Below are positions 1 to 10,800 of a stretch of DNA of 64,000 bases, one piece after another. The notes below the pieces were generated by a model. It was not told where the DNA came from and did no database searches. It worked only from the letters and a program-made list of their open reading frames with translations. Both the position numbers and the translations under genes were made by a program. The stretch spans positions 37,237,833 to 37,301,832 of the forward strand of contig OZ038391.1 in NCBI GenBank assembly GCA_964036045.1, written 5' to 3'. Numbering within the stretch: the stretch's first letter is position 1; each line of letters starts with the position of its first letter. This DNA is from Eutreptiella sp. 'Long Island Sound 2002' (taxonomy: Eukaryota; Euglenozoa; Euglenophyceae; Eutreptiales; Eutreptiaceae).

Positions 1-1030
1 TAGCAACCCAAGCGCAGCGCATAAGCTGCTGCATACAGTTCTGCCTGCTGTAAAGTACTGATCCACTTGGGCGCCTTCTGGCTGAGCCATCGCCTGCCCT
101 CCCTCACAATCCCAATCCTGTACCTGCCCGTCTTATTTAGCTCGGCGGCGTCGGTGAAAAAGACACACTGTGCCGCTGGAACCTGAGGCAACCACGGCCA
201 AGGTGCAAAGCACTGCGGGGTCAGGGCAAAGGCAATGGCTGTCATCAGTGCCCTACGCATGCCCTTACGAAAATCACAAAAATCGCACAACTTCCAACAG
301 TGGCCCACTGCAACAAAAGGGGCCAGCCCAGCATTGGGTCGCACAGCCCACTCAAGCTTGCCTAACAGCCGCGCAGCCATCCGCGCACTCAGCCTGTTCT
401 GGACAATGCCCAAAAGCCATAGAGCCACTACGCCACCAATAATCCCTGGCTTATTCTCTACAGTCATAGCAGCGGCAGAAAACTGCTTCCCAATAAAATT
501 CAAGGTCCGGATAGGCTCAATCACACTCTTGGGGCTAATCAGGAACCCCGTCCGGCCCAAGACTCGGCTCACACGGCGCGCAGCAACGCGCGGACGGCAC
601 CTACCCACAGCAGACACAAGAACATCGTCCAGGTAAGTGACCCCCCGCGCCCGTAGATCTCGGAGGGCCCTCCTGACTAGCGCGGAAACAAGTCTCTGGC
701 AAAGTACAGGCAAGTACTTCCACCCAAAGGGCAGAGTCAGCCAGCGGAAACATCCCTGGGGTGTGTTCACACGGAAAACCCTACACCACCTGTACGGCAT
801 GCGAATAGACCAAAAACAATTGCTGAGATCTATTTTCCCTAGAAAGGCTTTATGACCTGCTTCCGCCATCATTCGAGTCACCTGCTCTACCTGGGGCAAA
901 CGGAATTTGGGCGGCTTACGCCAGTCCGCGTCGTTCAGACCAACACACGCAAAAATGAGTGCACACTTCTGCGAGTTCTTAGGAATGACCCTTGCTGTTT
1001 TGACCCCGGGCCTCGCTGCACTTCTTCAAA
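1..1030 (-). CDS. Reverse transcriptase / RNase H domain of DIRS-like element 1 (partial)
   Basis: This frame is open from about 1030 to the window edge. Visible RT blocks, in order: VIPKNSQKCALIF (around 960-1000), the box A aspartate in KIDLSNCFW (about 815), LPFGWKYLPVLCQ (about 705-740) and the catalytic YLDD at 624-635. RNase H follows, with an aspartate in VFFTDAAE (about 150-175) and a glutamate in QQAELYA (about 30-50). In the family this enzyme copies the element RNA into DNA. The frame differs from that of the upstream YR-linker ORF, and the junction lies near 980-1030, so expression would need a frameshift or a lost base has broken it. The catalytic residues seen are intact. The C-terminal end is cut by the window. 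Confidence 0.85.
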
Positions 1031-1742
1031 GGTCCCGCGTCGCGAATAGAGCTGAGCATGCCACCCACGGCTGGGCTGTCCACCGTTAGTATACCACTGG
1101 CATATTTCCGATCCCATGCCTGGTACGTACGCAGCAGGTCCTTCGGCACACAACGCCGCCATATGGTATCTGCCATTCTCATCTTGCCCACTTCTCCAAT
1201 CCCCCGCCTGGCCAATTGTAGGTTCACCGGCTCCAGCTCGTAATCATCATAGTATGACTCCTTCGACGCCTGACTGAGGCCCTCCTCCGAGATGGTCTCC
1301 AGGGCCTGCGTCAATCTTGCTAACCCCCTGCGCGGGTCAATAGTAGCCGCCAGCCTTCCCAGCGCCATCAACCCTCCCGCCACAAGGCCTTCCTGCTTAC
1401 GCGGGACATCCGGCAGTCGCATCAGTCTCTCCACCTGCCTGCCGAAGCCATCCAACACGTCACCGGTCACACTCCATGAACCGGTATTCTCCTTCGCTGC
1501 TGGACTTGCTGTCGTACTCTGCACGCGTGGCACTCGTGGGCTCCAGGGATTTGCTTCTCTTCGGCCTCTTTGCGCCGACTGCACTCGCCTGAGCCCCAGG
1601 GCATCGCTGAGGTGCAGCGTCTCGCAGATCCGCTCGGACCCACCTCGCCCACAGACTGTCCACAGGTCGTTCTTCTGACCTGTACTGGAACACTCCGCTT
1701 GACCCCCCCCCCCCACCCAATCCACCGGTAGCGGGAGGTGCA
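979..1742 (-). CDS. YR-to-RT linker / pre-RT region of element 1
   Basis: This stretch continues in the same open frame as the YR C-terminus and runs to a stop at 979, overlapping the start of the RT frame. The first part is low in recognisable features. The second part, roughly 1010-1480, is helical and charged (segments such as LARLTQALETISEEG and YQAWDRKYASGI) and leads directly up to the RT. No catalytic motif is visible. The linked frame suggests a YR-linker-RT polyprotein in the ancestral element; a frameshift near 1000 separates it from RT here. Confidence 0.55.
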
Positions 1743-2574
1743 TCCGTCGTTCGCGGGACCACGCGTGCGTTGGGTGGCAGTAATTCTTGGCGACACTGGG
1801 AGTGACCCACCCTCCTGCGAGCATAACCGTCTGGAAGCGGGCGCCCCAGAAACACAGCACCGCCGCTCCACACCTACGTAATGCATGCCACCTTTATCCT
1901 TCGAAGTCCGAGCCTCCAACAATCTTTTTCCATCCAGCCTGTAATTCCGTCGCGTCCTGGAAGGAAAAGGGCAAGTCGGCCTGCCCGTGCTTGAGCCATC
2001 GGATTTCCCAGAGGAACAGTACCCACCATTTTGTCCACGGACCGACCTCCACATCCCAGATGCCTGGCCGCCCTTTTTCTCCGTTGAAACGGACATCTCC
2101 ACGTGCACTGGTGCGCACTGTGGCCGCTTCTCCCACCCGCAGTAGGCACGCCACGCTGATGCAGGCCAGCACCACGATTTGGGCGCTTTCCAGGTCCACA
2201 ATGTGCTCCGCCAGCCAGACGAACAATTCCATCGGCACCCAGCGTACCAGGGCTGACTCGCCACGTACCCGCCTCTTGGCCAACCACTTGACCACCTGCC
2301 AGTCCCCGGCTTCCACAATTCTGGGATGAAGCCGTAACTTGTCCAACTGCCTGCAGGCGGACAGCAACTTTTTGAGGTTCCACTCCGCGTTCTCACTTGC
2401 CACCATTTCCTTGATCTCCAACTCCAGAAACTTGGTGTGGGCTCGCCCCAAACTGTTCCCGACTGCGCTTGCGCAGCCTTCGAAGGGCTGCTGCGTACCC
2501 CTTCCTGGTGCTCTCCTCCAGGGCATGCGCTGCGCCTGACAGCCAAGAGTGTCCAGGCTCCGACTGTATGGCAT
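1743..2574 (-). pseudogene. Tyrosine recombinase (YR) of DIRS-like element 1, one in-frame stop
   Basis: Members of this family insert the circular DNA copy of the retroelement by a lambda-integrase-like reaction. The first part (to 1894) has a helical N-terminal domain and the arginine box CLLRVGEAATVRTS (around 2110-2150). After an in-frame TAA at 1894-1896 the same frame continues with the second catalytic box WHALRRCGAA (H-x-x-R, about 1860-1890), then AGGWVTPSVAKNYCHP, which contains the likely nucleophilic tyrosine (about 1775). All boxes lie in one frame, so a single nonsense change disables it. It lies between gag and RT, and its C-terminus is in frame with the pre-RT linker. The alternative of a phage-type integrase is unlikely given the flanking gag and RT. 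Confidence 0.8.
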
Positions 2575-2624
2575 CTAGGTACTGTTGCACGGCCTCGCGT
2601 AGTGCCCGACCCCCCCTGTCCACT

Positions 2625-3434
2625 TCATCCAACGCGCCCCCCCCATGCTCTCGTAGTCAGGCCCCACAGCCAAAGGCCTCTGCCTCGTGGTACCAGTGCC
2701 GTTGACCACACTTGGGGCATGGCACCTCTGGCGGGTTGGTACAGTCGATTCCATCGCTGGCTTTTCTTGGACCAAAACTCCCGCCGCCCGTCCACGACCC
2801 GGATCTCCACCTTTCCTTTTCGTCCGACGCTCGCTGGTTGCGTGGCCTTCTGGCGTCCACTTTTGCCACTGGACTGGGAGGATGACGAACTGTCTGAGCT
2901 GGTGCTGGAATCGCTGGAGCTGCCGCTGGAGGAGTCGGTATCTTTTGACTTGCGTCCCTTGCCTTTCTTGCTTTTGTGGCCCGCCTTCTTCGCCTTCTTG
3001 CGCTCCCTGCGTCGCCTCTTCTTTTCTTTCTTGTGCTTTTTCTTCCATTCTTCCTTCAAGTAGGCACTCCCTTGGCGATCCATCTTCCGCATAACTTCCC
3101 ACATGGCATTCGCCAGGCTATGCTCCTCCGCTCTCTCCGGTTGCTTTAGGTAGTCTGGAAGGGCCTTGCTTAGCCTTACCGTCCACTTGGGTGCACCCGG
3201 CCGCTTCCTGATTTTTTGTACGTTTTCTAGGTTCAGGACCTCGTACGGGCTCTCTTCTTCTTCGTCCTCGCTACTGTCGAGCTCACGTAGGTGCTCATCT
3301 TGCTCTTTCTTGTTCGCTCCCTCTAACCGGACGTGATGCTCGACCTCGTCATATTCTCTGCGGGCCTCCTGCAACGCATCCCAGTCCTCTGGATCATGAT
3401 ACTCTTCACGGCGAACCTGCACGAACCTCATCAC
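2625..3434 (-). CDS. gag-like C-terminal half of element 1: Lys/Ser-rich region and zinc knuckle
   Basis: The product begins with an acidic region (about residues 1-70), followed by a very basic lysine/arginine run (about 125-160) and a serine-rich tract (about 165-195). A knuckle-like CPKCGQRHWYHEAEAFGC (C-x2-C...H...C) is found at about 2665-2720, but in a neighbouring frame (open 2657-2869), so a frameshift precedes it. Basic, low-complexity nucleic-acid-binding proteins with a terminal zinc knuckle at the 5' end of retroelements are typical gag products; that role is inferred. It starts 50 bp upstream of the YR frame and follows a second gag fragment after a probable frameshift near 3440-3460. 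Confidence 0.6.
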   Translation of the reverse strand: MMRFVQVRREEYHDPEDWDALQEARREYDEVEHHVRLEGANKKEQDEHLRELDSSEDEEEESPYEVLNLENVQKIRKRPGAPKWTVRLSKALPDYLKQPERAEEHSLANAMWEVMRKMDRQGSAYLKEEWKKKHKKEKKRRRRERKKAKKAGHKSKKGKGRKSKDTDSSSGSSSDSSTSSDSSSSSQSSGKSGRQKATQPASVGRKGKVEIRVVDGRREFWSKKSQRWNRLYQPARGAMPQVWSTALVPRGRGLWLWGLTTRAWGGRVG

Positions 3435-3457
3435 GAGAAATCCAACAGGGCGCCCGG

Positions 3458-4480
3458 TTACGTCTCAAAGCATCCCAGTAATGTCCACATATGCTCTGGC
3501 TCCAGTCCTGGGCATGTGACGTTGACGTTCCTCAACAGAGAGGGAAAGTCTCCTGCAAACCGGCCTATCATCTTTTCTATGGCGCGTGTCAACGCTCCGG
3601 CTGTCATCGGCGAGCCCGCCAGGGACTCCCTCCAGGTTTCGTATTTCTGCACACGGAAGATGGCCAGCGCCGCCATCGGGTGCGAGTCCCCAGCTCCCCC
3701 CGTTAGTCGGGCCCTCATCTCCAGCAGCATACCAGGCACGACACCGAGGTGTCGCAGGCTCACGTTGCTCAGCAACATTGTAGCGCCCGCAATGAAGATG
3801 ACGTTCTCAAGCTGATCGGGACACCATGCTGCAAACACCCTGTAGTCCCTGTCCATGTGCACCGGTACCTGGGGCACAGCCCCTCGCAGGTCTCGCAGCA
3901 GAACGTGGTGATCCCATACCAATAATTGACCTTCCGGGTCCAGTGGCCGATCGTCCGCACTTTCTGGGAGGAATGCCGTCGCGTGCACCTCAGTGAAGCC
4001 GTCACCCGTCCTCACACCGTCCCACTCATCGAGTACCGCGTCCGAGTCCCAACCCTCTTCTTGGTCTTGCCACCATTCAACGAGATCTTCAACATCCGCA
4101 TAGTCCTCCTTCTCAAAATCATTTTTCCCCGCAACGCGGATTCCATCACCTGGTCGGCTTGCTTCGCAGGAAACCCCCGGCGTTTGCCTCCGCGGGGAAT
4201 GCACCGGGCACTTCGGTACCCAGTTCTGGTGTGCTCCTGCCTGGGCTGCATTGTTGCCACTGCCAGCAGTCACCGTGACTGGTCTTGGTCGGGGCGGGGT
4301 TGTCGTCTGACCCAGTGACTCCTCCACTGCCATCACCGTAAGGTTGATCCCCAGTCCGGAATTCCACGCGGGCTGCATCGGCTTGTCTCGCCGCGAGGGG
4401 TCCACAGGGCACACCTGCACCGTGCTCCTCCTCGTACTTGTCGCATTCGTACCCGCGCCCGCGCCCTTGAACATTTCCAC
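3458..4480 (-). CDS. gag-like N-terminal half of element 1
   Basis: This is a 340-residue frame upstream of the Lys/Ser-rich part, with an acidic stretch near the middle (about residues 125-160) and a helical C-terminal third (segments VFAAWCPDQLENVIF and ALTRAIEKMIGRF). I recognise no named domain. Position at the 5' end of the element and continuity with the knuckle-bearing frame argue for a capsid-like protein. Another open frame, 4146-4739, covers the 5' part and may hold the true N-terminus, so the start is uncertain. 4740-4840 is probably 5' untranslated or terminal-repeat sequence. Confidence 0.45.
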   Translation of the reverse strand: MEMFKGAGAGTNATSTRRSTVQVCPVDPSRRDKPMQPAWNSGLGINLTVMAVEESLGQTTTPPRPRPVTVTAGSGNNAAQAGAHQNWVPKCPVHSPRRQTPGVSCEASRPGDGIRVAGKNDFEKEDYADVEDLVEWWQDQEEGWDSDAVLDEWDGVRTGDGFTEVHATAFLPESADDRPLDPEGQLLVWDHHVLLRDLRGAVPQVPVHMDRDYRVFAAWCPDQLENVIFIAGATMLLSNVSLRHLGVVPGMLLEMRARLTGGAGDSHPMAALAIFRVQKYETWRESLAGSPMTAGALTRAIEKMIGRFAGDFPSLLRNVNVTCPGLEPEHMWTLLGCFET

Positions 4481-4844
4481 TGGGCCTTGCTAGAGGCGGG
4501 CTGCCATCGCCACGGCCTACGAACACCACACCATTGTCGTCACGAGATCCATTGTGGGGCATCTCGGCGTCCCGCGCGCCCTGATATCCCGGTCGGCTGC
4601 TTTGGTCGTTGTCGTCCTTGACCACTTCTCCACGTTGGCGAGCTGCTGACGCCCCCACGGCATGAGAAAGGCACCCATAGTCGCTGGGGGCCTCCGACTG
4701 GGCCTGTCTGCTAATGTAAAAATGAAAAACAGACTGCACAGTGCAAAGGGAGCAACCTGCAGTTCAGAACTATGGTCAAGACAAAAAATGCTGATGTCCC
4801 TGCTACCAACAGGCTCCATCAGGACTTCAATACAGCGTGCAGGG

Positions 4845-7800
4845 ATGCCGGAACTGTAATGCGCTCAGGGGCGGTATGCCGGAACTTTTGGGGGGGGTTC
4901 AAAGGGGGGTATGCCGGAACTTTTGTGCGCTCACGGGAGGGTATGCCGGAACTTTTGGGTGCTCAAGGGGGGGTATGCCGGAACTGTTGTGCGCTCAGGG
5001 GGGGTAGGCCGGAACTAATGGGGGCAAAGGGGGGGGTATGCTGGAACTTTTGTGGGCTCCTGGGGAGGTATGACGGAACTCTTGAGGGCTCAGAGGGGGT
5101 ATGCCGGAAATTCTCCGGGTTCGCCGGGGGGTATGCCGGAACTTTTTTGGGCTCAGGGGGGGCTATGCCGGAACTTTTGTGGGCTTAGGGGGGGGGTATG
5201 CCGTAACTCTTGTGGGCTTAGGGGGGGGGGTATGCCGGAAGTGTTGTGCGCTGAGGGGGGGTATGCCGGAACTTTTGGGGGCTTTGGGGGGGGTATGCCG
5301 GAACTTTTGTGGGCTATGGGGGGGGTATGCCGGAACTGTAATGCGCTCAGGGGCGGTATGCCGGAACTTTTGGGGGTTCAAGGGGGGGTATGCCGGAACT
5401 TTTGTGCGCTCACGGGAGGGTATGCCGGAACTTTTGGGTGCTCAAGGGGGGGTATGCCGGAACTACTGTGGGCTCAAGTGGGGGTATGCCGGAATTTTAG
5501 GGGGGCTTAGGGGGGGGTATGCCGGAACTTTTGGGGGCTCAAGGGGGGGTATGCCACAGCTTTTGTGGGGCTTGGGGGGGGGTATGCCGGAACTTTGGTG
5601 GGCTCAAGGGGGGGTATGCCGCAGCTTTTGTGGGCTCAGGGGGGGCTATTCCGGAACTTTCGTTGGCTCTGGGGGGGGGGATGCCATAAGTATCGTGGGC
5701 TTAGGGGGTGGTATGCCGGAAGTTTTGGGGGCTCAGGGGGGGGGTATGCCGGAACTTTTGTGGGCTCGGGGGGGGCTATGCTGGAACTTTTGTGGGCTCG
5801 GGGGTGGGTATGCCGGAACTATCGTGGGCTTAGGGGGGGGTATGCCGCAACTTTTGTGGGCTTCGGGGGTGGTATGCCGGAACCTTTGTGGGCTCGGGGG
5901 GGGGGTATGCCCAAACTATTGGGGGCTTAGGGGGGGGGCATGCCGGAACTTTTGGGGGCTTTTGGGGGGGTATGCCGGAAATTTTCTGGGCTTAGGGGGG
6001 GATATGCCGGAACTGTTGTGCGCTCAGGGGGGGTAGGCAGGAACTTTTGGGGGCTAAGGGGGGGCTATGCCGGAACTTTTGTGGGCTCATGGGGAGGTAT
6101 GACGGAACTCTTGAGGGGTCAGGGGGTGGTATGCCGGAACTTCTCCGGGTTCACCGGGGGGTATGCCGGAACTTTTGTGGGCTCAGCGGGGGCTATGCCG
6201 GAACTTTTGTGGGCTTAGGGGGGGGGTATGCCGGAACTTTTGTGGGCTTAGGGGGGGGGTATGCCGGAAGTGTTGTGCGCTGAGGGGGGGTATGCCGGAA
6301 CTTTTGGGGTTCGGGGGGGGGTATGCCGGAACTTTTGTGGGCTTAGGGGGGGGTATGCCGGAAACTTTGTGGGCTCAGGGGCGGCTATGCCGGAACTTTT
6401 GTGGGCTCGGGGGGGGGGCGTATGCCGGAACTATCGTGGGCTTGGGGGGGGGTATGCCAGAACTTTTGTGGGCTGAGCGTGGGGTATGCCGGAACCTTTG
6501 TGGGCGCGGGGGGGGTCTGCCGGAACTGTTGGGGGCTTAGGGGTTGGTATGCCGGAAATTTTGGGGCGCTTAGGGGGGGGTATACCGGAACTATTGTGCG
6601 CTCTGGGGGGTAGGCCGGAATTTTTGTGGGCTGGCGGGAGGGTATGACGGAACTTTTGGGGGCTCAGGGAAGGGTATCCGGAATTTTTGAGGGCTCAGGG
6701 GGGGTATGCGGGGACTTTTCCAAGCTCACAGGGGGGTATGCCGGAACTTTTGCGGGCTTAGGGGGGGGGTATGGAGGAACTTTTGGGCGCTTTTGGGGGG
6801 GGTATGCCAGACCTTTTGGGGGCTTTGGGGGGGGGTATGCCGGAACTTTTGTGGGCTTAGGGGGGGGTATGCCGGAACTGTTGTTCGCTCAGGGGCGGTA
6901 TGCCGGAAGTTTTGGGGGCTTAGGGGGGGGTATGCCGGAACTCTTGTGGGCTCAGGGGGGGGTATGCCGGATCTTTTGTGGGCTCGGGGGGGGTATGCCG
7001 GAACTTTTGTGGGCTTAGGGGGGGGTATGCCGGAACTTTTGTGGGCTCAGGGGGGGTATGTCGGAACTTCTGTGGGCTCACGGGGGGGTATGCCAGAACT
7101 TTTGTGGGCTCAAGGGGGGGGTATGCCGGAACTTTTTTGGGCGCAGGGGGGGGGTATGCCGGAACTTTTGTGGGCTTAGGGGAGGCTATGCCGGAAGTTT
7201 TGGGGGTTCAGGGGGGGTATGCCGGAACTTTTGTGGGCTTAGGGGGGGATATGCCGGAACTTTTTTGAGGGCAGGGAGGGGGGTTATGCCGGAGCTGTTG
7301 TGCGCTCGGGGGTGTATGCCGGAACTTTTGGGGGTTGATGGGGGGGTATGCCGGAACTTTTGTGGGCTCACGGGGGGTTATGCCGGCACTTTTCTGGGCT
7401 TAGGGGGGGATATGCCGGAGTTTTGTGGGCTCACCGGGGGCAATGCCGGAGCTTTTTTGGGCGCAGGGGGGGCTATGCCGGAACTTTTGTGGGCTCAGGG
7501 AGGGGTATGCCGGAACTTTTGTGGCCTCAGGGGGGCTATGCCGGATCTTCTGTGGGCTCGTGGGGGGGGTAAGCCGGGACTTTTGGGGGCTTAGGTGGGG
7601 GGTATGCCGGAACTTTTGTGGGCTTAGAGTGGGGTATGCCGGAACCTTTGTGGGCGCGGGGGGGGTATGCCGGAACTGTTGGAGGCTTAGGGGTTGGTAT
7701 GCCGGAACTTTTGGGGCGCTTACGGGGGGGTATGCCGGAACTTTTGGGGGCTCAGGGAAGGGTATGCCGGATTTTTGAGGGCTTAGGGGGGGGTATGCCG

Positions 7801-10800
7801 GAACATTTGGGGGCTCAGTGGGGGGTATGCCGGAACTTTTGTGGGCTTGGGGGGGGGTATGCCAAAAATATTGTGCGCTTAGGGGGGGGTATGCCTGAAC
7901 TTTTTCCGGCTCAGGGGGGGGGTATGCCGGAACTTTTGGGGGCTCAGGGGGGGGTATGCCGGAACTTTTAAAAGCTTAGGAAGGGGTATGCCGGAACTTT
8001 TGGAGGCTCAAAGGGGGGGTATGCCGGAGCTTTTGTGGGGTCATGGGGGGGTATGCAGGAACTTGTGGGGGCTCAAGGGGGGGTATGCCGGAACTTTTGT
8101 GGGCTCAAGGGGGGGAATGCCGGAGCTTTTGTGGGCTCAAGGGGGGGTATGCCGGAAATTTTGTGGGCTTAGGGAGGGTATGGCAGAACTATTGTGGGCT
8201 TAGGGGGGGGCATGCCGGAAGTTTTGGGGGCTTCGGGGGGGGGTATGCCGGAACCTTTCTAGGCTCACGGGGGGACTATGCCGCAAGTTTTGTGGGCTCA
8301 AGGGGGGGTATGCCGGAACTTTTGTGGGCTCACAGGGGGGTATGCCGGAACATTTGGGGGCTCTAGGGGGGGTATGCCGGAACTATTGTGGCCTTAGGGG
8401 GGGGTATGCCAAGACTTTTTTGGGCTTAGGGGGGGGTATGCCGGAAATTTTGGGGGCTCAGGGAGGGTTATGCTGGAGCTTTTGTGGACTCAAGGGGGGG
8501 TATGCCGGAACTTTTGTGGGCTCAGGGGGGGTTATGCCAGAACTATTGTGGGCTTGGGGGGGGGTATGCCGGGACTTTTGTGGGCTGAGCAGGGGGTATG
8601 CAGGAAGTTTTGGGGGCTCAGGGGGGGCTGTTCCGGAACTTTTCGGGGCTTGGGGGGGGGGTATGCCGCAACTTTTGGGGGCTCATGGGGGGGTATGCCG
8701 GAACTTTTGTGGGCTCAGGGGGTCTATGCCGGAACTTTTGTGGGCTTAGGGGGGGGTATGCCGGAACTTTTGCGGGCTTAGGAAGGGGATTGGCGGAACT
8801 TTTGGGGGCTTAGGGGGGGGTATGCCGGAACTTTTGTGGGCTTAGGGGCGGGTATGCCGGAACTTTTGTAGGCTCACGGAGGGGTATGCCGGAACTTTTA
8901 CAGGGCTCAGCGGGGGGTATGCCGGAAATATTGGGAGCTGAAGGGGGGGTATGCCGGAGCTTTTGTGGGCTCAAGGGGGGGTATGCCGAAAGTTTTGTGG
9001 GCTTTAGGGGGGGGGTATGCCGGAGCTCTTGGGGGCTTAGGGGGGGGTACGCCGGAACTTTTAGGGGCTTAGGGGGCGAAATGCCGGAACTTTTGGCGGC
9101 TTTGGGGGGGGTATCCCGGAAATTTTGTGGGCTTAGGGGGGGGTATGCCGGAACTTTTGGCGGCTCAGGGGGGGTATGCTGGAACTTTTGTGGGCTCACG
9201 GGGGGGTATGCCGGAACTTTTGTGGGCTCAAGGGGCGGGATACCGGAAGTATTGTGGGCTGAGGGGAGGCTGAGGGGGGGTATGCTGGAACTTTTGTGTG
9301 CTCGGGCGGGGGGTATGTCGGAACTATTGTGGGCTTGGGGGGGGGGTAGGCCGGAACCTTTGGGGCCTTATGGGGGGGGGGGGTTGCCGGAACATTTGGG
9401 GGCTCAAGGGGGGGTATGCCGAACCTTTTCTGGGCTCACGGGGGGGTATGCCGGAACTTTTGGGGGCTTGGGGGGGGGGTAGGCCGGAAGTTTTGGGGCC
9501 TTAGGGGGGGGGGTTGCCGGAACATTTGGGGGCTCAAGGGGGGGTATGCCGAACCTTTTCTGGGCTCACGGGGGGGTATGCCGGAACTTTTGTGGGCTCA
9601 GGGGGGGGGGTATGCCGGAACTTTCGGGGGATCAGGGATGGGTATGCCGGAACTTCTGTGTGCTAAGGGGGGGGTATGCCGAAACTATTGTGGGCTTAGG
9701 GAGGGGTATCCCGGAACTTTTGGCGGCTCAGCGGGGGGGGTATGCCGGAAATTTTGTGGGCTCGGGGGGGTATGCCGGAACTTTTGTGGGCTCGGGGGGG
9801 GTATGCCGGAACTTTTGGTGGCTTAGGGGGGGGTACGCCGGAATTTTTGGTGGCTTAGGGGGGGGGTATGCCGGAAATTTTGTGGGCTTAGGGGCGGGTA
9901 TGCCCGAACTTTTGTGGGCTCAGGGGGGGTATGCCAAAAATTTTGGGGGCGCAGGGGGGGCTATGCCGGAACTTTTGATGGCTCAGGGGGGGGTATGCCG
10001 GAACTTTTGTTGCCTTAGGGGGGGGGGTATGCCGGAGCTTTTAGGGGCTTAGGGGGCGGTATGCCAGAACTTTTGGGGGCTTTGAGGAGGTATGCCAGAA
10101 CTTTTGGGGGCTTTGGGGGGGGGGTATGGCGGAAATTTTGTGGGCTTGGGGGGAGGGTATGCCGGAAATGTTGTGGGCTCAAGGGGGGGGTATGCCGGAA
10201 CTTTCGAGGGCTCAGGGATGGGTATGCCGGAATTTGGGTGTGCTCAGGAGGGGGTATGCCGGAACTTTTGTGGGTTTAGGGGGGGGTATGCCGGAACTTT
10301 TGTGGACTTAGGGAGGGGTATGCCGGAACTTTTGTGGGCTCGGGGGGGTATGCCGGAACTTTTGTGGGCTTGGAGGGGGGTATGCCGGAACTTTTGGTGG
10401 CTTAGGGGGGGGTATGCCGGAACTTTTGTGGGCTTAGGGGCGGGTATGCCCGAACTTTTAGGGGCTTAGGGGGCGGTATGCCGGAACTTTTGAGGGCTTT
10501 GAGGGGGTATGCCAAAACGTTTGGGGGCCTTGCGGGGGTATGCCGGAAATTTTGTGGGCTTAGGAGGGGGGTATGCCGGAACTGTTGTGCGCTCAGGGTG
10601 GGTATGCCGGAACTTTTGGGGGCTCGGGGAAGGGTATGCCGGAATTTTTGGGGGCTCAGGGGGGGGTATGCCGGAACTTTTGGGGGCTCGGGGGGGGTAT
10701 GCCGGAACTTTTGTTGCCTCACGAGGGGGTATGCCGGGACTTTTGGGGGCTCAGGGGGGGGGATATGCCGGAACTTTTGGGGGCTTAAGGAGGGGTATGC

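Larger units (their letters stand above)
1..4840 (-). mobile_element. DIRS-like (tyrosine recombinase) retrotransposon, copy 1, truncated by window edge
   Basis: Reading the minus strand from 4840 leftward gives a gag-like region with a cysteine/histidine knuckle, a tyrosine recombinase (YR), a linker, a reverse transcriptase with a YLDD box and the start of RNase H. YR plus RT/RH without a DDE integrase defines the DIRS-type YR retrotransposons. The order gag-YR-RT differs from the gag-RT-RH-YR order I know from DIRS1. The element abuts the 33-bp minisatellite at about 4845, and its 3' part (possible methyltransferase, terminal repeats) lies outside the window. Reading frames are broken by one stop in YR and by frameshifts in gag and before RT, so this copy is probably inactive, though some breaks could be sequence errors. 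Confidence 0.8.
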
